Below, one piece after another: positions 24,792 through 33,188 of a DNA stretch of 64,000 nt. This DNA comes from Microbacterium caowuchunii (GTDB lineage: Bacteria; Actinomycetota; Actinomycetes; Actinomycetales; Microbacteriaceae), in assembly GCF_008727755.1 (NCBI RefSeq), contig NZ_CP044231.1, forward strand, positions 744,001-808,000, given 5' to 3'. The position numbers and the translations under genes are program-made. Within the stretch, counting starts at the first letter, position 1, and each line of letters opens with the position of its first letter. The notes below the pieces were generated by a model. The model had not been told where the DNA came from. It ran no database searches and saw nothing but the letters and a program-made list of their open reading frames with translations.

Positions 24792-25970
24792 ATGACCGCG
24801 ACCACCCTGATCACCGACATCGGCGAGCTGACGACGAACCTCCCCGGCGCACCGCGCGCGACGGATGCGGCGCTCGTGATCGAGGGCGCCAGGATCGCCT
24901 GGATCGGATCCGCTGCGGACGCGCCCGCCGCGGACACCGCGATCTCGGTCGGTGGTGCGGCGGTGCTGCCCGGGTGGGTCGACGCGCACACCCACCTCGT
25001 GTTCGCCGGGGACCGCTCCGCTGAGTTCGAGGCCCGCATGGCCGGGCATCCCTACGCCGCGAGCGGCATCGCGGCCACGGTGCGCGCCACGCGCGGTGCG
25101 AGCGAGGCGGAGCTCAGGGCGAATCTCCGGCGGCTGCGCGGGGAAGCGCTGCGGCAGGGCACCACCTTCCTCGAGACGAAGACCGGGTACGGTCTCGATG
25201 TCGACGCGGAGGCACAGGCCGCCCGGCTCGCCGCGGAGTCGGCGGACGTCGTCACGTTCCTCGGCGCCCACGTCGTGCCGGACGGCATGGATCCCCGCGC
25301 GTACCTGGATCTCGTGACCGGGCCGATGCTCCAGGCGGTGCTGCCCTGGGTCCGGTTCATCGACGTCTTCTGCGAACACGGGGCCTTCGACGTCGAGCAG
25401 TCGCGGGAGGTGCTGGAGGCGGGCAGGCGTGCCGGGCTCGGGCTCCGGGTGCACGGGAACCAGCTCGGCCACGGTGGCGGGGTCGCGCTCGCCGTGGAGC
25501 TCGGCGCCGCGAGCGTCGATCACTGCAACGCGCTCACCTCCCGCGACATCGACGCGCTCGCCGCATCCGGGACCGTGGCCACCGTGCTGCCCGCCTGCGA
25601 CGTATCCACCCGGCAACCGTTCGCACCGGCGCGGGCGCTGATCGATGCCGGCGCGACGGTCGCGATCGCGAGCAACTGCAACCCGGGCAGCTCCTACACG
25701 ACCTCCCTCCCGTTCTGCGTCGCCACGGCCGTGCTGCAGATGGGGATGACGGTCGAGGAGGCCGTCTGGTCGGCGACGCGTGGCGGCGCCCTCGCGCTCG
25801 GTCTGTCCGACAGCCCGGATGCGGTGGGGATGATCGCGGTCGGCGGGCGCGCCGACCTGCAGGTGCTCGCGGCGCCCGCGGCCTCCCACCTCGCCTACCG
25901 CCCCGGCGTGCCGCTGACGGCCGCGGTCTGGCGTGCGGGAGAACTGGTCACCGCGCCGCCACGCGGATGA
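24792..25970 (+). CDS. hutI: imidazolonepropionase
   Basis: Third pathway step: 4-imidazolone-5-propionate to N-formimidoyl-L-glutamate. The 392-residue metal-dependent hydrolase has LPGWVDAHTHLVFAGDRSAEF (metal-binding His pair near residue 58-60), the histidine-containing LGAHVVPDGMD, VHGNQLGHGGGVALA (about 220) and SNCNPGSSYTTSLPF (about 295), all typical. The start is ATG 24792, 1 bp after hutF, with GGGAGAGGAG upstream. It is the last gene of the hut operon and converges on the MFS transporter with 21 bp between. Confidence 0.95.
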   Translation: MTATTLITDIGELTTNLPGAPRATDAALVIEGARIAWIGSAADAPAADTAISVGGAAVLPGWVDAHTHLVFAGDRSAEFEARMAGHPYAASGIAATVRATRGASEAELRANLRRLRGEALRQGTTFLETKTGYGLDVDAEAQAARLAAESADVVTFLGAHVVPDGMDPRAYLDLVTGPMLQAVLPWVRFIDVFCEHGAFDVEQSREVLEAGRRAGLGLRVHGNQLGHGGGVALAVELGAASVDHCNALTSRDIDALAASGTVATVLPACDVSTRQPFAPARALIDAGATVAIASNCNPGSSYTTSLPFCVATAVLQMGMTVEEAVWSATRGGALALGLSDSPDAVGMIAVGGRADLQVLAAPAASHLAYRPGVPLTAAVWRAGELVTAPPRG

Positions 25971-25991
25971 CGGGTCCGTGCGTGGCGGGGG

Positions 25992-27638
25992 TCAGCGAGA
26001 CCGCCGCGTCGCCCCGGGCGCGGGCGGGTGTTCCGCCTCGGGGGTGCGCACCCGGTACGGCTTCTTCGAGGGGATGCCGCGGGAGAAGAGCAGCGCCACC
26101 AGTGAGATCACGATCAGTCCGAACAATGCCACGCGCAGGGAGGACAGCTGGGAATCGAGGTAGATCGAAGCGAGCGACTCCGCTTCCGCGTCGGTCAGAC
26201 CTCCGGCGCGAGCCAACTCGTCGACATCCGCCGCGGGGACGATCGCCACGCCCTGTTGGGTCGCCTCGCCGATGAGCGACCGAGCGGGAGCGGGAAGCTC
26301 ACTCGCCGCCACACCGCCCGCGAACGACGTGGCGAGCGCCCCGATCAGGATCGACCCGATGAGCGCGGTGCCGAGCGACGATCCGAGGTTCTGGAACACG
26401 CCCTGAAGCCCGCCCACTTCGCTCGTCTCCTTCTCGGTGACGCTCGACATGTTGACGTTGCCGAGCTGCGAGGCGAGAAGTCCGAGTGCAGCCCCGGCCG
26501 AGAACATCCCGACCGCGAACAGGGCACCGCGCAGATCCGCCGTGGCGGCGCCGAGCAGCAGCACCGAACTGAACACGAGGAGCAACTGCCCGGCCCGCAC
26601 GATGCGGCGCGGAGACCATAGCGTGGATAGCCGCGTGCCCACCACCGAGAACAGGATGAGCGATGTCGAGAGGGGGAAGATCCGCACGCCGGTCTCGAGC
26701 GCATCCATCCCGAGTGTCATCTGCAGGTACACCGGGAGGGCGAAGAACAGGCCCGCGGTGATGGCGTACTGCGCACCGAGGACGGATAGCCCGCTGCGCA
26801 GCTGCCGGATGCTGAACATCTCCACGTGCACGAGAGGCGAGCGGCGCTCTCGTGCGAGGAACATCTGTCGCCGGACGAACGCCACGATCAGCACCCCTCC
26901 CGCGACCACCAGCCACGCCGTGAGTGAGATGCCGAGCGGTGCGATCTCCACCTCGCCGATCGTGGGGGAGAGCAGGGGGATCACCCATCCCCAGGTCTTG
27001 CTCTGCAGCATTCCGAAGACGACGAACACCAGCCCGACCGCGGACAGCGCGACGCTCAGGAGATCGATGCGCACGTGCTGACGGGGGGTCGCATCCGTCA
27101 GACGTCGGGAGAACAGCACGACCACCGCCATGATGACCACCTCGGCGACGAAGACGTACCGCCAGCTGAAGTAGGTCGTCACGAATCCACCGATCAGGGG
27201 GCCGGCGGCGACCGCCGCGCCCGAGACGGCGCCGATGATCGCGTACGCCGTGATGCGCGCGCTGCCGGTGTAGTTGTCCGCGACGAGGGCAGCGATGGCG
27301 GGGATCACGAGGACGGCGCCGACGCCCTCGATCAGCGACCACCCCAGGAACAGGAACTGGATGTTCGGGCTGTACGCGGTCACCAGTGAGCCGACCGCGT
27401 ACACACAGGACCCGATGACGAATGCGCGCCGCCGCCCCCAGATGTCGCCGAGCTTCGCGCCGAGCAGCATGGCCGCCGCCATCGTGAGCGTGTAGAAGGT
27501 GATGGCGCCCTGCATGGCGGCGACGCTCGTATCGAGGTCCTCGACGACGGTGGAAATCGACACGTTCATCACGGTGCCATCGAGCACCATCACGAACTGG
27601 GCCGAGCCCAGGATGATCACGACCGACCACTTCTTCAT
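25992..27638 (-). CDS. MFS drug exporter, DHA2/EmrB-QacA type (14 TM)
   Basis: A 548-residue proton-driven exporter with about 14 hydrophobic segments. The N-terminus KKWSVVIILGSAQFVMVLDGTVMNVS contains the DHA2 motif LDGTVMNV, and the inter-helix motif A version GAKLGDIWGRRRAFVIG follows at about 60-76. A large periplasmic-type segment (about 430-500) precedes the last helix, as in EmrB relatives. It overlaps the upstream ion-channel gene by 4 bp, so the two are probably one operon. The transported compound is unknown. Confidence 0.9.
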   Translation of the reverse strand: MKKWSVVIILGSAQFVMVLDGTVMNVSISTVVEDLDTSVAAMQGAITFYTLTMAAAMLLGAKLGDIWGRRRAFVIGSCVYAVGSLVTAYSPNIQFLFLGWSLIEGVGAVLVIPAIAALVADNYTGSARITAYAIIGAVSGAAVAAGPLIGGFVTTYFSWRYVFVAEVVIMAVVVLFSRRLTDATPRQHVRIDLLSVALSAVGLVFVVFGMLQSKTWGWVIPLLSPTIGEVEIAPLGISLTAWLVVAGGVLIVAFVRRQMFLARERRSPLVHVEMFSIRQLRSGLSVLGAQYAITAGLFFALPVYLQMTLGMDALETGVRIFPLSTSLILFSVVGTRLSTLWSPRRIVRAGQLLLVFSSVLLLGAATADLRGALFAVGMFSAGAALGLLASQLGNVNMSSVTEKETSEVGGLQGVFQNLGSSLGTALIGSILIGALATSFAGGVAASELPAPARSLIGEATQQGVAIVPAADVDELARAGGLTDAEAESLASIYLDSQLSSLRVALFGLIVISLVALLFSRGIPSKKPYRVRTPEAEHPPAPGATRRSR

Positions 27639-28324
27639 CGGTTCCGCCCTTCGCGGGGGACCGGCTCCACGGTCCGGGTGAGGTGGAGGTTGAGGATGCG
27701 CGCGACGCCGATCAGCAGGAAGAGCTGGCCGGTGATCGCCTCCAAGATGGCGACGCTCTGCACGGCAGGCGAGACCGGGACGAGGTTGCCGAAGCCCGTG
27801 GTGGTGAGTGTGGTGAACGAGAAGAACAGCTGGTTCGACAGTGAATCGACGTGGTCCTCACCGAAGGTCGGCACGGGGGACACGAGCGCGAACAGGTTGT
27901 ACGCGAAGGTGAACACCATACCCACCATCAGGTAGGCGGAGACGACGGCGAGCAGCGCGGATGCGTTCGACAGCGGTCGACGGACCTGATCCAGGAGGAT
28001 GGCGACCGGCGCGGATACGTACGCGACCATCGATGCCGCGGAGAGGGCGAGGTCGAGCCCCGCGCCCCGGAGCCCGAGCAGCGCCCCCGCGATGACGACC
28101 AACCCGGCGAACCCGGTGACCATCCAGGTGACGTGCTGGATCCTCGGCGGCATCCGGGCGGCCCGGAAGGCGACCGCGATCGTCAGCAGCTGCACGAGAA
28201 GCGCGATAGATCCGGGATCCGGTGTCAGCTGCGCCGCGCAGGCGCCGTACGAGACGACGACGAGACCCAGCACGACCCAGTACGGAGAACGCCAGGCCGA
28301 CGACTCCTCACGCATCGTCGACAC
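27635..28324 (-). CDS. ion channel with potassium-channel-like pore
   Basis: A 229-residue membrane protein. Four hydrophobic segments (about 15-115) precede a two-helix pore module: helix at about 123-147, a pore loop reaching the filter TTTGFGN (174-180) and a final helix (about 188-212). The filter differs from the usual TVGYGD by Tyr-to-Phe and Asp-to-Asn; T-x-GFG still fits a K+ channel. No RCK domain is attached. The start GTG 28324 follows AGGAGGGCGACT, and it overlaps the AI-2E remnant by 17 bp. Gating and physiological role unknown. Confidence 0.78.
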   Translation of the reverse strand: MSTMREESSAWRSPYWVVLGLVVVSYGACAAQLTPDPGSIALLVQLLTIAVAFRAARMPPRIQHVTWMVTGFAGLVVIAGALLGLRGAGLDLALSAASMVAYVSAPVAILLDQVRRPLSNASALLAVVSAYLMVGMVFTFAYNLFALVSPVPTFGEDHVDSLSNQLFFSFTTLTTTGFGNLVPVSPAVQSVAILEAITGQLFLLIGVARILNLHLTRTVEPVPREGRNR

Positions 28325-29015
28325 AGTCGCCCTCCTCCGGCGGGGAGTGATGTTCGGTCGGAGCCGAGCGGGGTGGGAGCATCCGCTGCCGGTCCGCGGA
28401 CCGCCTCATCCGGCGGGTGACCGCATCCGGCCCGAACGCGGTCGCCCACGCCCGCGCCTGCTCGTCGGCATGGACGAGCACAGCCTTGCCGAGCAGGGTC
28501 GCGGGGACCGCGAGGAACGCGAGCAGCTCCCGCAGCAACGCCGCCGGAACTCCCCGCACCCACAGCACGAGGGCGTTGAGCGTCCCCTGTGCGACCCCGA
28601 GGACGGTCGTGGCCACCAGGTAGCGCCGCACGTTCCCCGCGTAGCGACCGAGGGCTTCGGCCAGATCGGGCTGCCGCGGGTTCAGCGGGCGCATGATCGT
28701 GGGGACATACGCGGCATCCGCCGACATCAGGATCATCATCGTGAGCACGATGATCAGGGCGACCGAGAGGGGGAACACACCACCGAGCGCATCGGAGACG
28801 GCGGAGAGCACGTTCCGAGGGTCGATCCCGGCCACAGACTCGATCTGGGCGGCACCGATGCCGATCGATCCGAGCCACGCGGCGATGCCGGCACCGATCC
28901 GGTCGAACTGCGCCGTGTAGTCCGGCAGCATGGCGCTGATACCGCGCGCCGTGACCGTCAGCGCGGCAAGGCTGACGAGAACGAGGGCGCCGCGGGGTAC
29001 TCCTGCTCCCCTCAT
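28308..29015 (-). CDS. internally deleted AI-2E (PerM) family permease
   Basis: A 235-residue membrane protein that aligns in memory with both ends of AI-2E transporters but not with the middle. Residues about 85-160 match the central part (NVRRYLVATTVLG, then GVPAALL), and about 164-195 match the C-terminal end (LLAFLAVPATLLGKAVLV, HADEQARAWATAFG). The intervening 100 or so residues, normally several helices, are absent without breaking the frame. The N-terminal hairpin is also short, and the last 40 residues are polar. The ATG 29015 follows GAGGAGG. It may be a decaying gene or a shortened protein with a new role. Confidence 0.6.
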   Translation of the reverse strand: MRGAGVPRGALVLVSLAALTVTARGISAMLPDYTAQFDRIGAGIAAWLGSIGIGAAQIESVAGIDPRNVLSAVSDALGGVFPLSVALIIVLTMMILMSADAAYVPTIMRPLNPRQPDLAEALGRYAGNVRRYLVATTVLGVAQGTLNALVLWVRGVPAALLRELLAFLAVPATLLGKAVLVHADEQARAWATAFGPDAVTRRMRRSADRQRMLPPRSAPTEHHSPPEEGDCVDDA

Positions 29016-29158
29016 CGTGGCCTCCTCGGACGCAGCCATGCGCCGACTGTCCGCATGGTACGGACGCGCCCCCCCCGCGCACCTCATCCCCGAAGGACGA
29101 TGTGCGGGACGGCGGCGGGCGCGAGGATCCGGTCAGCGAGTGAGCGGGTGCGACGAAC

Positions 29159-30586
29159 ATGAGTAAGAAGAATTCGGTTCCGACCGCGCGCGCCGAGTTC
29201 CGACAGCGGTCCGAGGCCGGCCGGGCGGCACGCGCGCGCGTTCCGCGCTCGTCGCACGGCACCTGGGCCGCGGGCTCCGCGAGGGAGGATCCGGTTGCGA
29301 TGCTCGAGCGCCAGGGGGAGTCACGATTGCCGGAACTCCTGCCCATCCGGTACGCGCGGATGCTCGCGTCCCCGTTCGCTTTCTTCCGGGGTGCCGCCGC
29401 CATCATGGCCGCGGACCTGGCGGACACTCCCACGTCCGGGATCACTGTGCAGCTGTGCGGCGACGCCCACCTGTCGAACTTCGGGATATTCGCGACACCG
29501 GAGCGCAACCTGATCTTCGATATCAACGACTTCGACGAGACATTGCCAGGACCCTGGGAATGGGACCTCAAACGACTCGTCGCGAGCTTCGAGGTCGCCG
29601 CGCGCGGCCGGGGCTTCTCGAGGAACGAGCGCACGGCCGTCATCCGGGCCGCAGCGCGCGGGTATCGGGAACGGATGCGGACCGCCGCGGGATCCCCGGT
29701 GCTGTACTCCTGGCACGATCGGCTGGATTCCGAGCAGGTTCAGGCCCTGGTGCGTCGCGAGCGACACGCTGAACGGGTGGCGAAGCAACAGGTGGGACGA
29801 ACCGAGCAGGCGCTGGCGAAGGCGCGATCGCGGGGGCACCTGAATGCCCTGAGCAAGCTCGCAGAGGTGGTCGATGGCCGGCTGCGTATCAAGGCAGCGC
29901 CGCCGCTCGTCGTCCCGTTGTCCGACCTGCTGCCGGCGGGGGAGGGCCGGGAGCAGACAGAGGCGCGCATGCGGAAGCTGCTGGGCGAGTACCGCAAGAC
30001 CCTGCCGAGCCGGTCGCATCCGGTGAGCGAGTACGAGTACGTCGACATGGCCCGCAAGGTGGTCGGCGTCGGAAGCGTGGGTACCCGGGCCTGGGTGGTC
30101 CTGCTCCGCGGCAGAGACGACACCGACCCGCTGATCCTGCAGGCCAAAGAGGCCCAGACCTCCGTGCTCGAACCCTTCCTCGAAGCGAGCGCGTACGCGA
30201 ACCAGGGCGAGCGAGTCGTGCGCGGTCAGCAGCTGATGCAGGCGGCGAGCGACATGTTCCTCGGCTGGCGGAGCGTGAAGGGAATCGACGGTGTCGATCG
30301 CGACTTCTACTTCCGGCAGTTGCAGGACGGCAAAGGTTCTGCCGAGGTCGAGCGGATGCCTTTCGCCGGCATGATGCTGTACGCGCGGGTGTGCGGTGAA
30401 ACCCTCGCCCGGGCACATGCCCGCGGGGGAGACCGGGTCGCGATCGCCGGCTATCTCGGGGCCGGAGAGGTGTTCGACCGTGCGCTGGGGCGCTTCGCGG
30501 TGTCGTACGCGGATCGGAACGCGCTCGATCACGCCGCCTTCGGTGAGGCCGTCGCGTCGGGGCGTCTCATCGCCGCGGCCACATAA
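29159..30586 (+). CDS. DUF2252 family protein, kinase-like motifs
   Basis: A 475-residue member of DUF2252 (COG4320), function unestablished. The motif LCGDAHLSNFG (about 99-109) followed by FDINDFDETLPGPWEWDLKRL (about 120-140) resembles the catalytic HGDxHxxN and IDFDD motifs of aminoglycoside/choline-kinase-like phosphotransferases, so a kinase fold is a reasonable inference. The N-terminus is basic (SKKNSVPTARAEFRQRSEAG). It starts at ATG 29159, 143 bp from the divergent AI-2E gene. It is followed by two membrane-protein genes on the same strand. Confidence 0.82.
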   Translation: MSKKNSVPTARAEFRQRSEAGRAARARVPRSSHGTWAAGSAREDPVAMLERQGESRLPELLPIRYARMLASPFAFFRGAAAIMAADLADTPTSGITVQLCGDAHLSNFGIFATPERNLIFDINDFDETLPGPWEWDLKRLVASFEVAARGRGFSRNERTAVIRAAARGYRERMRTAAGSPVLYSWHDRLDSEQVQALVRRERHAERVAKQQVGRTEQALAKARSRGHLNALSKLAEVVDGRLRIKAAPPLVVPLSDLLPAGEGREQTEARMRKLLGEYRKTLPSRSHPVSEYEYVDMARKVVGVGSVGTRAWVVLLRGRDDTDPLILQAKEAQTSVLEPFLEASAYANQGERVVRGQQLMQAASDMFLGWRSVKGIDGVDRDFYFRQLQDGKGSAEVERMPFAGMMLYARVCGETLARAHARGGDRVAIAGYLGAGEVFDRALGRFAVSYADRNALDHAAFGEAVASGRLIAAAT

Positions 30587-30684
30587 ATCAGCCGCGGAGG
30601 ACGAGTGCGCGGATGTGGAGCGACGCTATGTTCCAGAAACGCGGACTGGGTGAGGTCCGCCCGGGGCGAATGATCGAGGGCCCG

Positions 30685-32061
30685 ATGGCTGAGCAGGGAG
30701 ACGCGGCGCTGTTGCGACGTATCGAGATGCTGGAAGCCGAGAACACGGCCCTTCGGGCGCAGGTGAACGACGCGCCGGGGGTCACCGGTCCCGACGGTGC
30801 TGCTCACCCGGCCGCGAGGCGCCGGGCGCGGTGGTGGGCCTGGACGCTGCTGGCCACCGTTCTGATCGTGGTGGGCGCGATCCTCGCGCCCGTCGCGGCA
30901 GTGTCCGCGTGGGCGAAAGCGGTACTCACCGACACCGAGGGCTTCGTGTCGAGTTATGCGCCACTCGCGCAGGACCCCGCCGTCCAGCGCTTCGTCACCG
31001 ACCAGACGATGCTGGTCATCACCCAGCAGCTGGACATCCGCCAGATCACCTCGGACGTGATCGACGGCATCACCGACCTCGGCACCGGTCCACGCGCCAG
31101 CGAGGCGCTCAACCTGCTGAAGGGCCCCGCCGCATCCGGGCTGCTGTCGCTCGTCGAATCCGGAGTGTCGAACTTCGTGACCTCCGATTCATTCGCGGAT
31201 GTCTGGGCCTCGGCTCTGCGGGTCAGCCACACCCAGCTCCTGGCCGCGCTGCAGAACGATCCTGGATCCGCCGTCCGATTGGGCGGCGACGGCACGGTGG
31301 GCATCCAGCTGGGACCGATCGTGGTCGCCGTCAAGGAGGCGCTCATCGCCCAGGGCATCGACATCGCCGCCGGGATCCCGACCGTGGATCGCACGATCGT
31401 CGTAGCTCGATCGGAGGCGCTGCCCAACGTGCAGATGGCTTACGGCCTCACGGTGTGGGCCGGCGACTGGTTGCCGTGGATCGTGATCGCCATGCTCACC
31501 GCCGGTGTGCTGGTCGCGCGACGGCGCGCGACGGCCCTGATCTGTGCGGCGGTCGCGCTGGCGCTGTCGATGGCCGTGACGATCGCCGCACTGGCCGTCG
31601 GCCGGATCCTCTTCGCCGACGCGATGGACCCCGCCATGCTGCCCGCGGACGTGGCGGGGCGGCTCTACGAAGCCGTGGCGACGGGGATCCGCGCGACGGC
31701 CGTTGCGGTGCTGGTACTCGCGGTCGTCGTGGCTCTGGTGGGATGGCTCGCCGGCCCGTTCGACGTGCCGCGCCGACTCCGCGGACTCTTCAGTGCCGGA
31801 GCGGCACGCATCCGAGGTGCTGCCGAGGAACGCGGCTTGTCGACCGGACGTGTCGGCGAGTGGCTCTACGCGCAGCGCTCCGCCGTGCGCGTCGCGATCG
31901 CGGTGGTGTTCGCGGCGGTGGTGCTGTTCGTCCGTCCGCTGACTCCCGCACTGACGATCTGGTCGCTCGTGATCGCCGCGATCGCGCTCGCCGTCCTGGA
32001 AGTCGTGCAACGTCCGATCGTGCTCGTACCCGAAGACGCGGACGTTCCGATCCGGGGATGA
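30685..32061 (+). CDS. conserved integral membrane protein of unknown function
   Basis: A 458-residue protein: a short N-terminal coiled segment (LRRIEMLEAENTALRAQV, about 9-26), a first membrane helix at about 53-77, a large extracytoplasmic region (about 80-270) and then about five more helices to the C-terminus. The pattern of one helix, a big outside domain and a terminal helix cluster is familiar from uncharacterised actinobacterial membrane proteins. The ATG at 30685 is preferred because GAGGG lies 4-5 nt upstream; in-frame ATGs at 30613 and 30670 are alternatives. No function assigned. Confidence 0.65.
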   Translation: MAEQGDAALLRRIEMLEAENTALRAQVNDAPGVTGPDGAAHPAARRRARWWAWTLLATVLIVVGAILAPVAAVSAWAKAVLTDTEGFVSSYAPLAQDPAVQRFVTDQTMLVITQQLDIRQITSDVIDGITDLGTGPRASEALNLLKGPAASGLLSLVESGVSNFVTSDSFADVWASALRVSHTQLLAALQNDPGSAVRLGGDGTVGIQLGPIVVAVKEALIAQGIDIAAGIPTVDRTIVVARSEALPNVQMAYGLTVWAGDWLPWIVIAMLTAGVLVARRRATALICAAVALALSMAVTIAALAVGRILFADAMDPAMLPADVAGRLYEAVATGIRATAVAVLVLAVVVALVGWLAGPFDVPRRLRGLFSAGAARIRGAAEERGLSTGRVGEWLYAQRSAVRVAIAVVFAAVVLFVRPLTPALTIWSLVIAAIALAVLEVVQRPIVLVPEDADVPIRG

Positions 32062-32077
32062 GCGAAGGGGGATTCCG

Positions 32078-33166
32078 ATGGCTTCCGCGGTCTCGTTCCG
32101 GCAGCTGGTGCGCCAGCCGATCTCGACAGCGGGCGCGGTCGAATCGTCGGCGCTGCTCGTCTCGGCACCGGTGTTCGTCATCGCCTGGATCATCGCCATC
32201 CTGCTATTCCGCGGGGGTGAAGTGGCGATCGCCGGTCCCGGGTCGGCCGGCCAGTTCGTTGCGCTGTCGTCGTTCGTGGTCTCGGCTGCCGGCTACGTGT
32301 CGGCCCGGGTGCTCGTTCGCCGGAGGTCGGCGGCGTCCGGTGTCGTACGTGCTCGGCCAGGCGGGTACGACGCGCAGCCCCGATGGTTCGACGTCGCGGC
32401 GCTCGCGTTCGCGCACGGCATCATCGCGCTGCTGGCCTGGCTCAGTCTCGCGAGCCTCTTCGAGCGGAGTTTCATCGGAGCATCCCTCTATCCGTTCGCC
32501 GCGGCGGTTGTCTCGGCGGCCGGCCTCGCCGTCACCTCCTACGCCGTCTTCCTCTCGGCGGTCGCGCTCGCGCCGGTGCAACTCTCGCTGGTCCTCGTCG
32601 TGTTCCTCGTGTGCGGCGTGTTCGCGAGCATGCTCACCGCATCCGATCCACTGTGGTGGCAGCAGAACCTCAGCGCCCTCGGCATCTCTGACGACATCTC
32701 GGCGAGGGCATTCAACCTCACGCTCGTCGTGGCCGGCGTGATCGTCACCACGATCGCGCACGTCGGCACTGCGCACCGCCCCGCGGGTGCGGTTCGTGAG
32801 GCGCGTCACCGACGATTCCTGCTCGTGGGCCTCACGCTCATCGGAGTACTTCTCGCCTGCGTCGGGATCTTCCCAGTGGACGAGTTCCTCGCCCTGCACA
32901 ACCTGTCCGCGACGGGAACGGTGATCGTCTTCCTCGCGCTGGTGCTCGGCATCCGACGACTCATCCCCGGGATCTCGCACCCGTTCGCGCTGCTGGGCTA
33001 CGTCTTCGCCGCGGTGATCGTCGTGCTCGCCGGGTGCTTCCTCACTGGGTACTACACGCTCACCGCGGTGGAGCTCGTCGCTTTCCTCCTGGTGTTCGCC
33101 TGGCTGATCGTGTTCCTGCGGGTCACGGGCGCTGCCGCATCGAGCCCGCGCACGGACGCGCTGTAA
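32078..33166 (+). CDS. polytopic membrane protein, DUF998-like
   Basis: A 362-residue protein with about ten hydrophobic segments. The central QQNLSALGISDDISARAFN and the later GIFPVDEFLALHNLSATG form two repeats of the kind HNLSAxG...FN seen in DUF998 proteins, which are thought to be structural or transport-related but have no proven role. Start ATG 32078 is 16 bp after the previous gene, with GAAGGGGGATTCCG in front, so both are likely co-transcribed. Its stop is 22 bp from the convergent LuxR-type regulator. Confidence 0.65.
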   Translation: MASAVSFRQLVRQPISTAGAVESSALLVSAPVFVIAWIIAILLFRGGEVAIAGPGSAGQFVALSSFVVSAAGYVSARVLVRRRSAASGVVRARPGGYDAQPRWFDVAALAFAHGIIALLAWLSLASLFERSFIGASLYPFAAAVVSAAGLAVTSYAVFLSAVALAPVQLSLVLVVFLVCGVFASMLTASDPLWWQQNLSALGISDDISARAFNLTLVVAGVIVTTIAHVGTAHRPAGAVREARHRRFLLVGLTLIGVLLACVGIFPVDEFLALHNLSATGTVIVFLALVLGIRRLIPGISHPFALLGYVFAAVIVVLAGCFLTGYYTLTAVELVAFLLVFAWLIVFLRVTGAAASSPRTDAL

Positions 33167-33188
33167 CCGCACCGCCGCGGGTGGCGGG

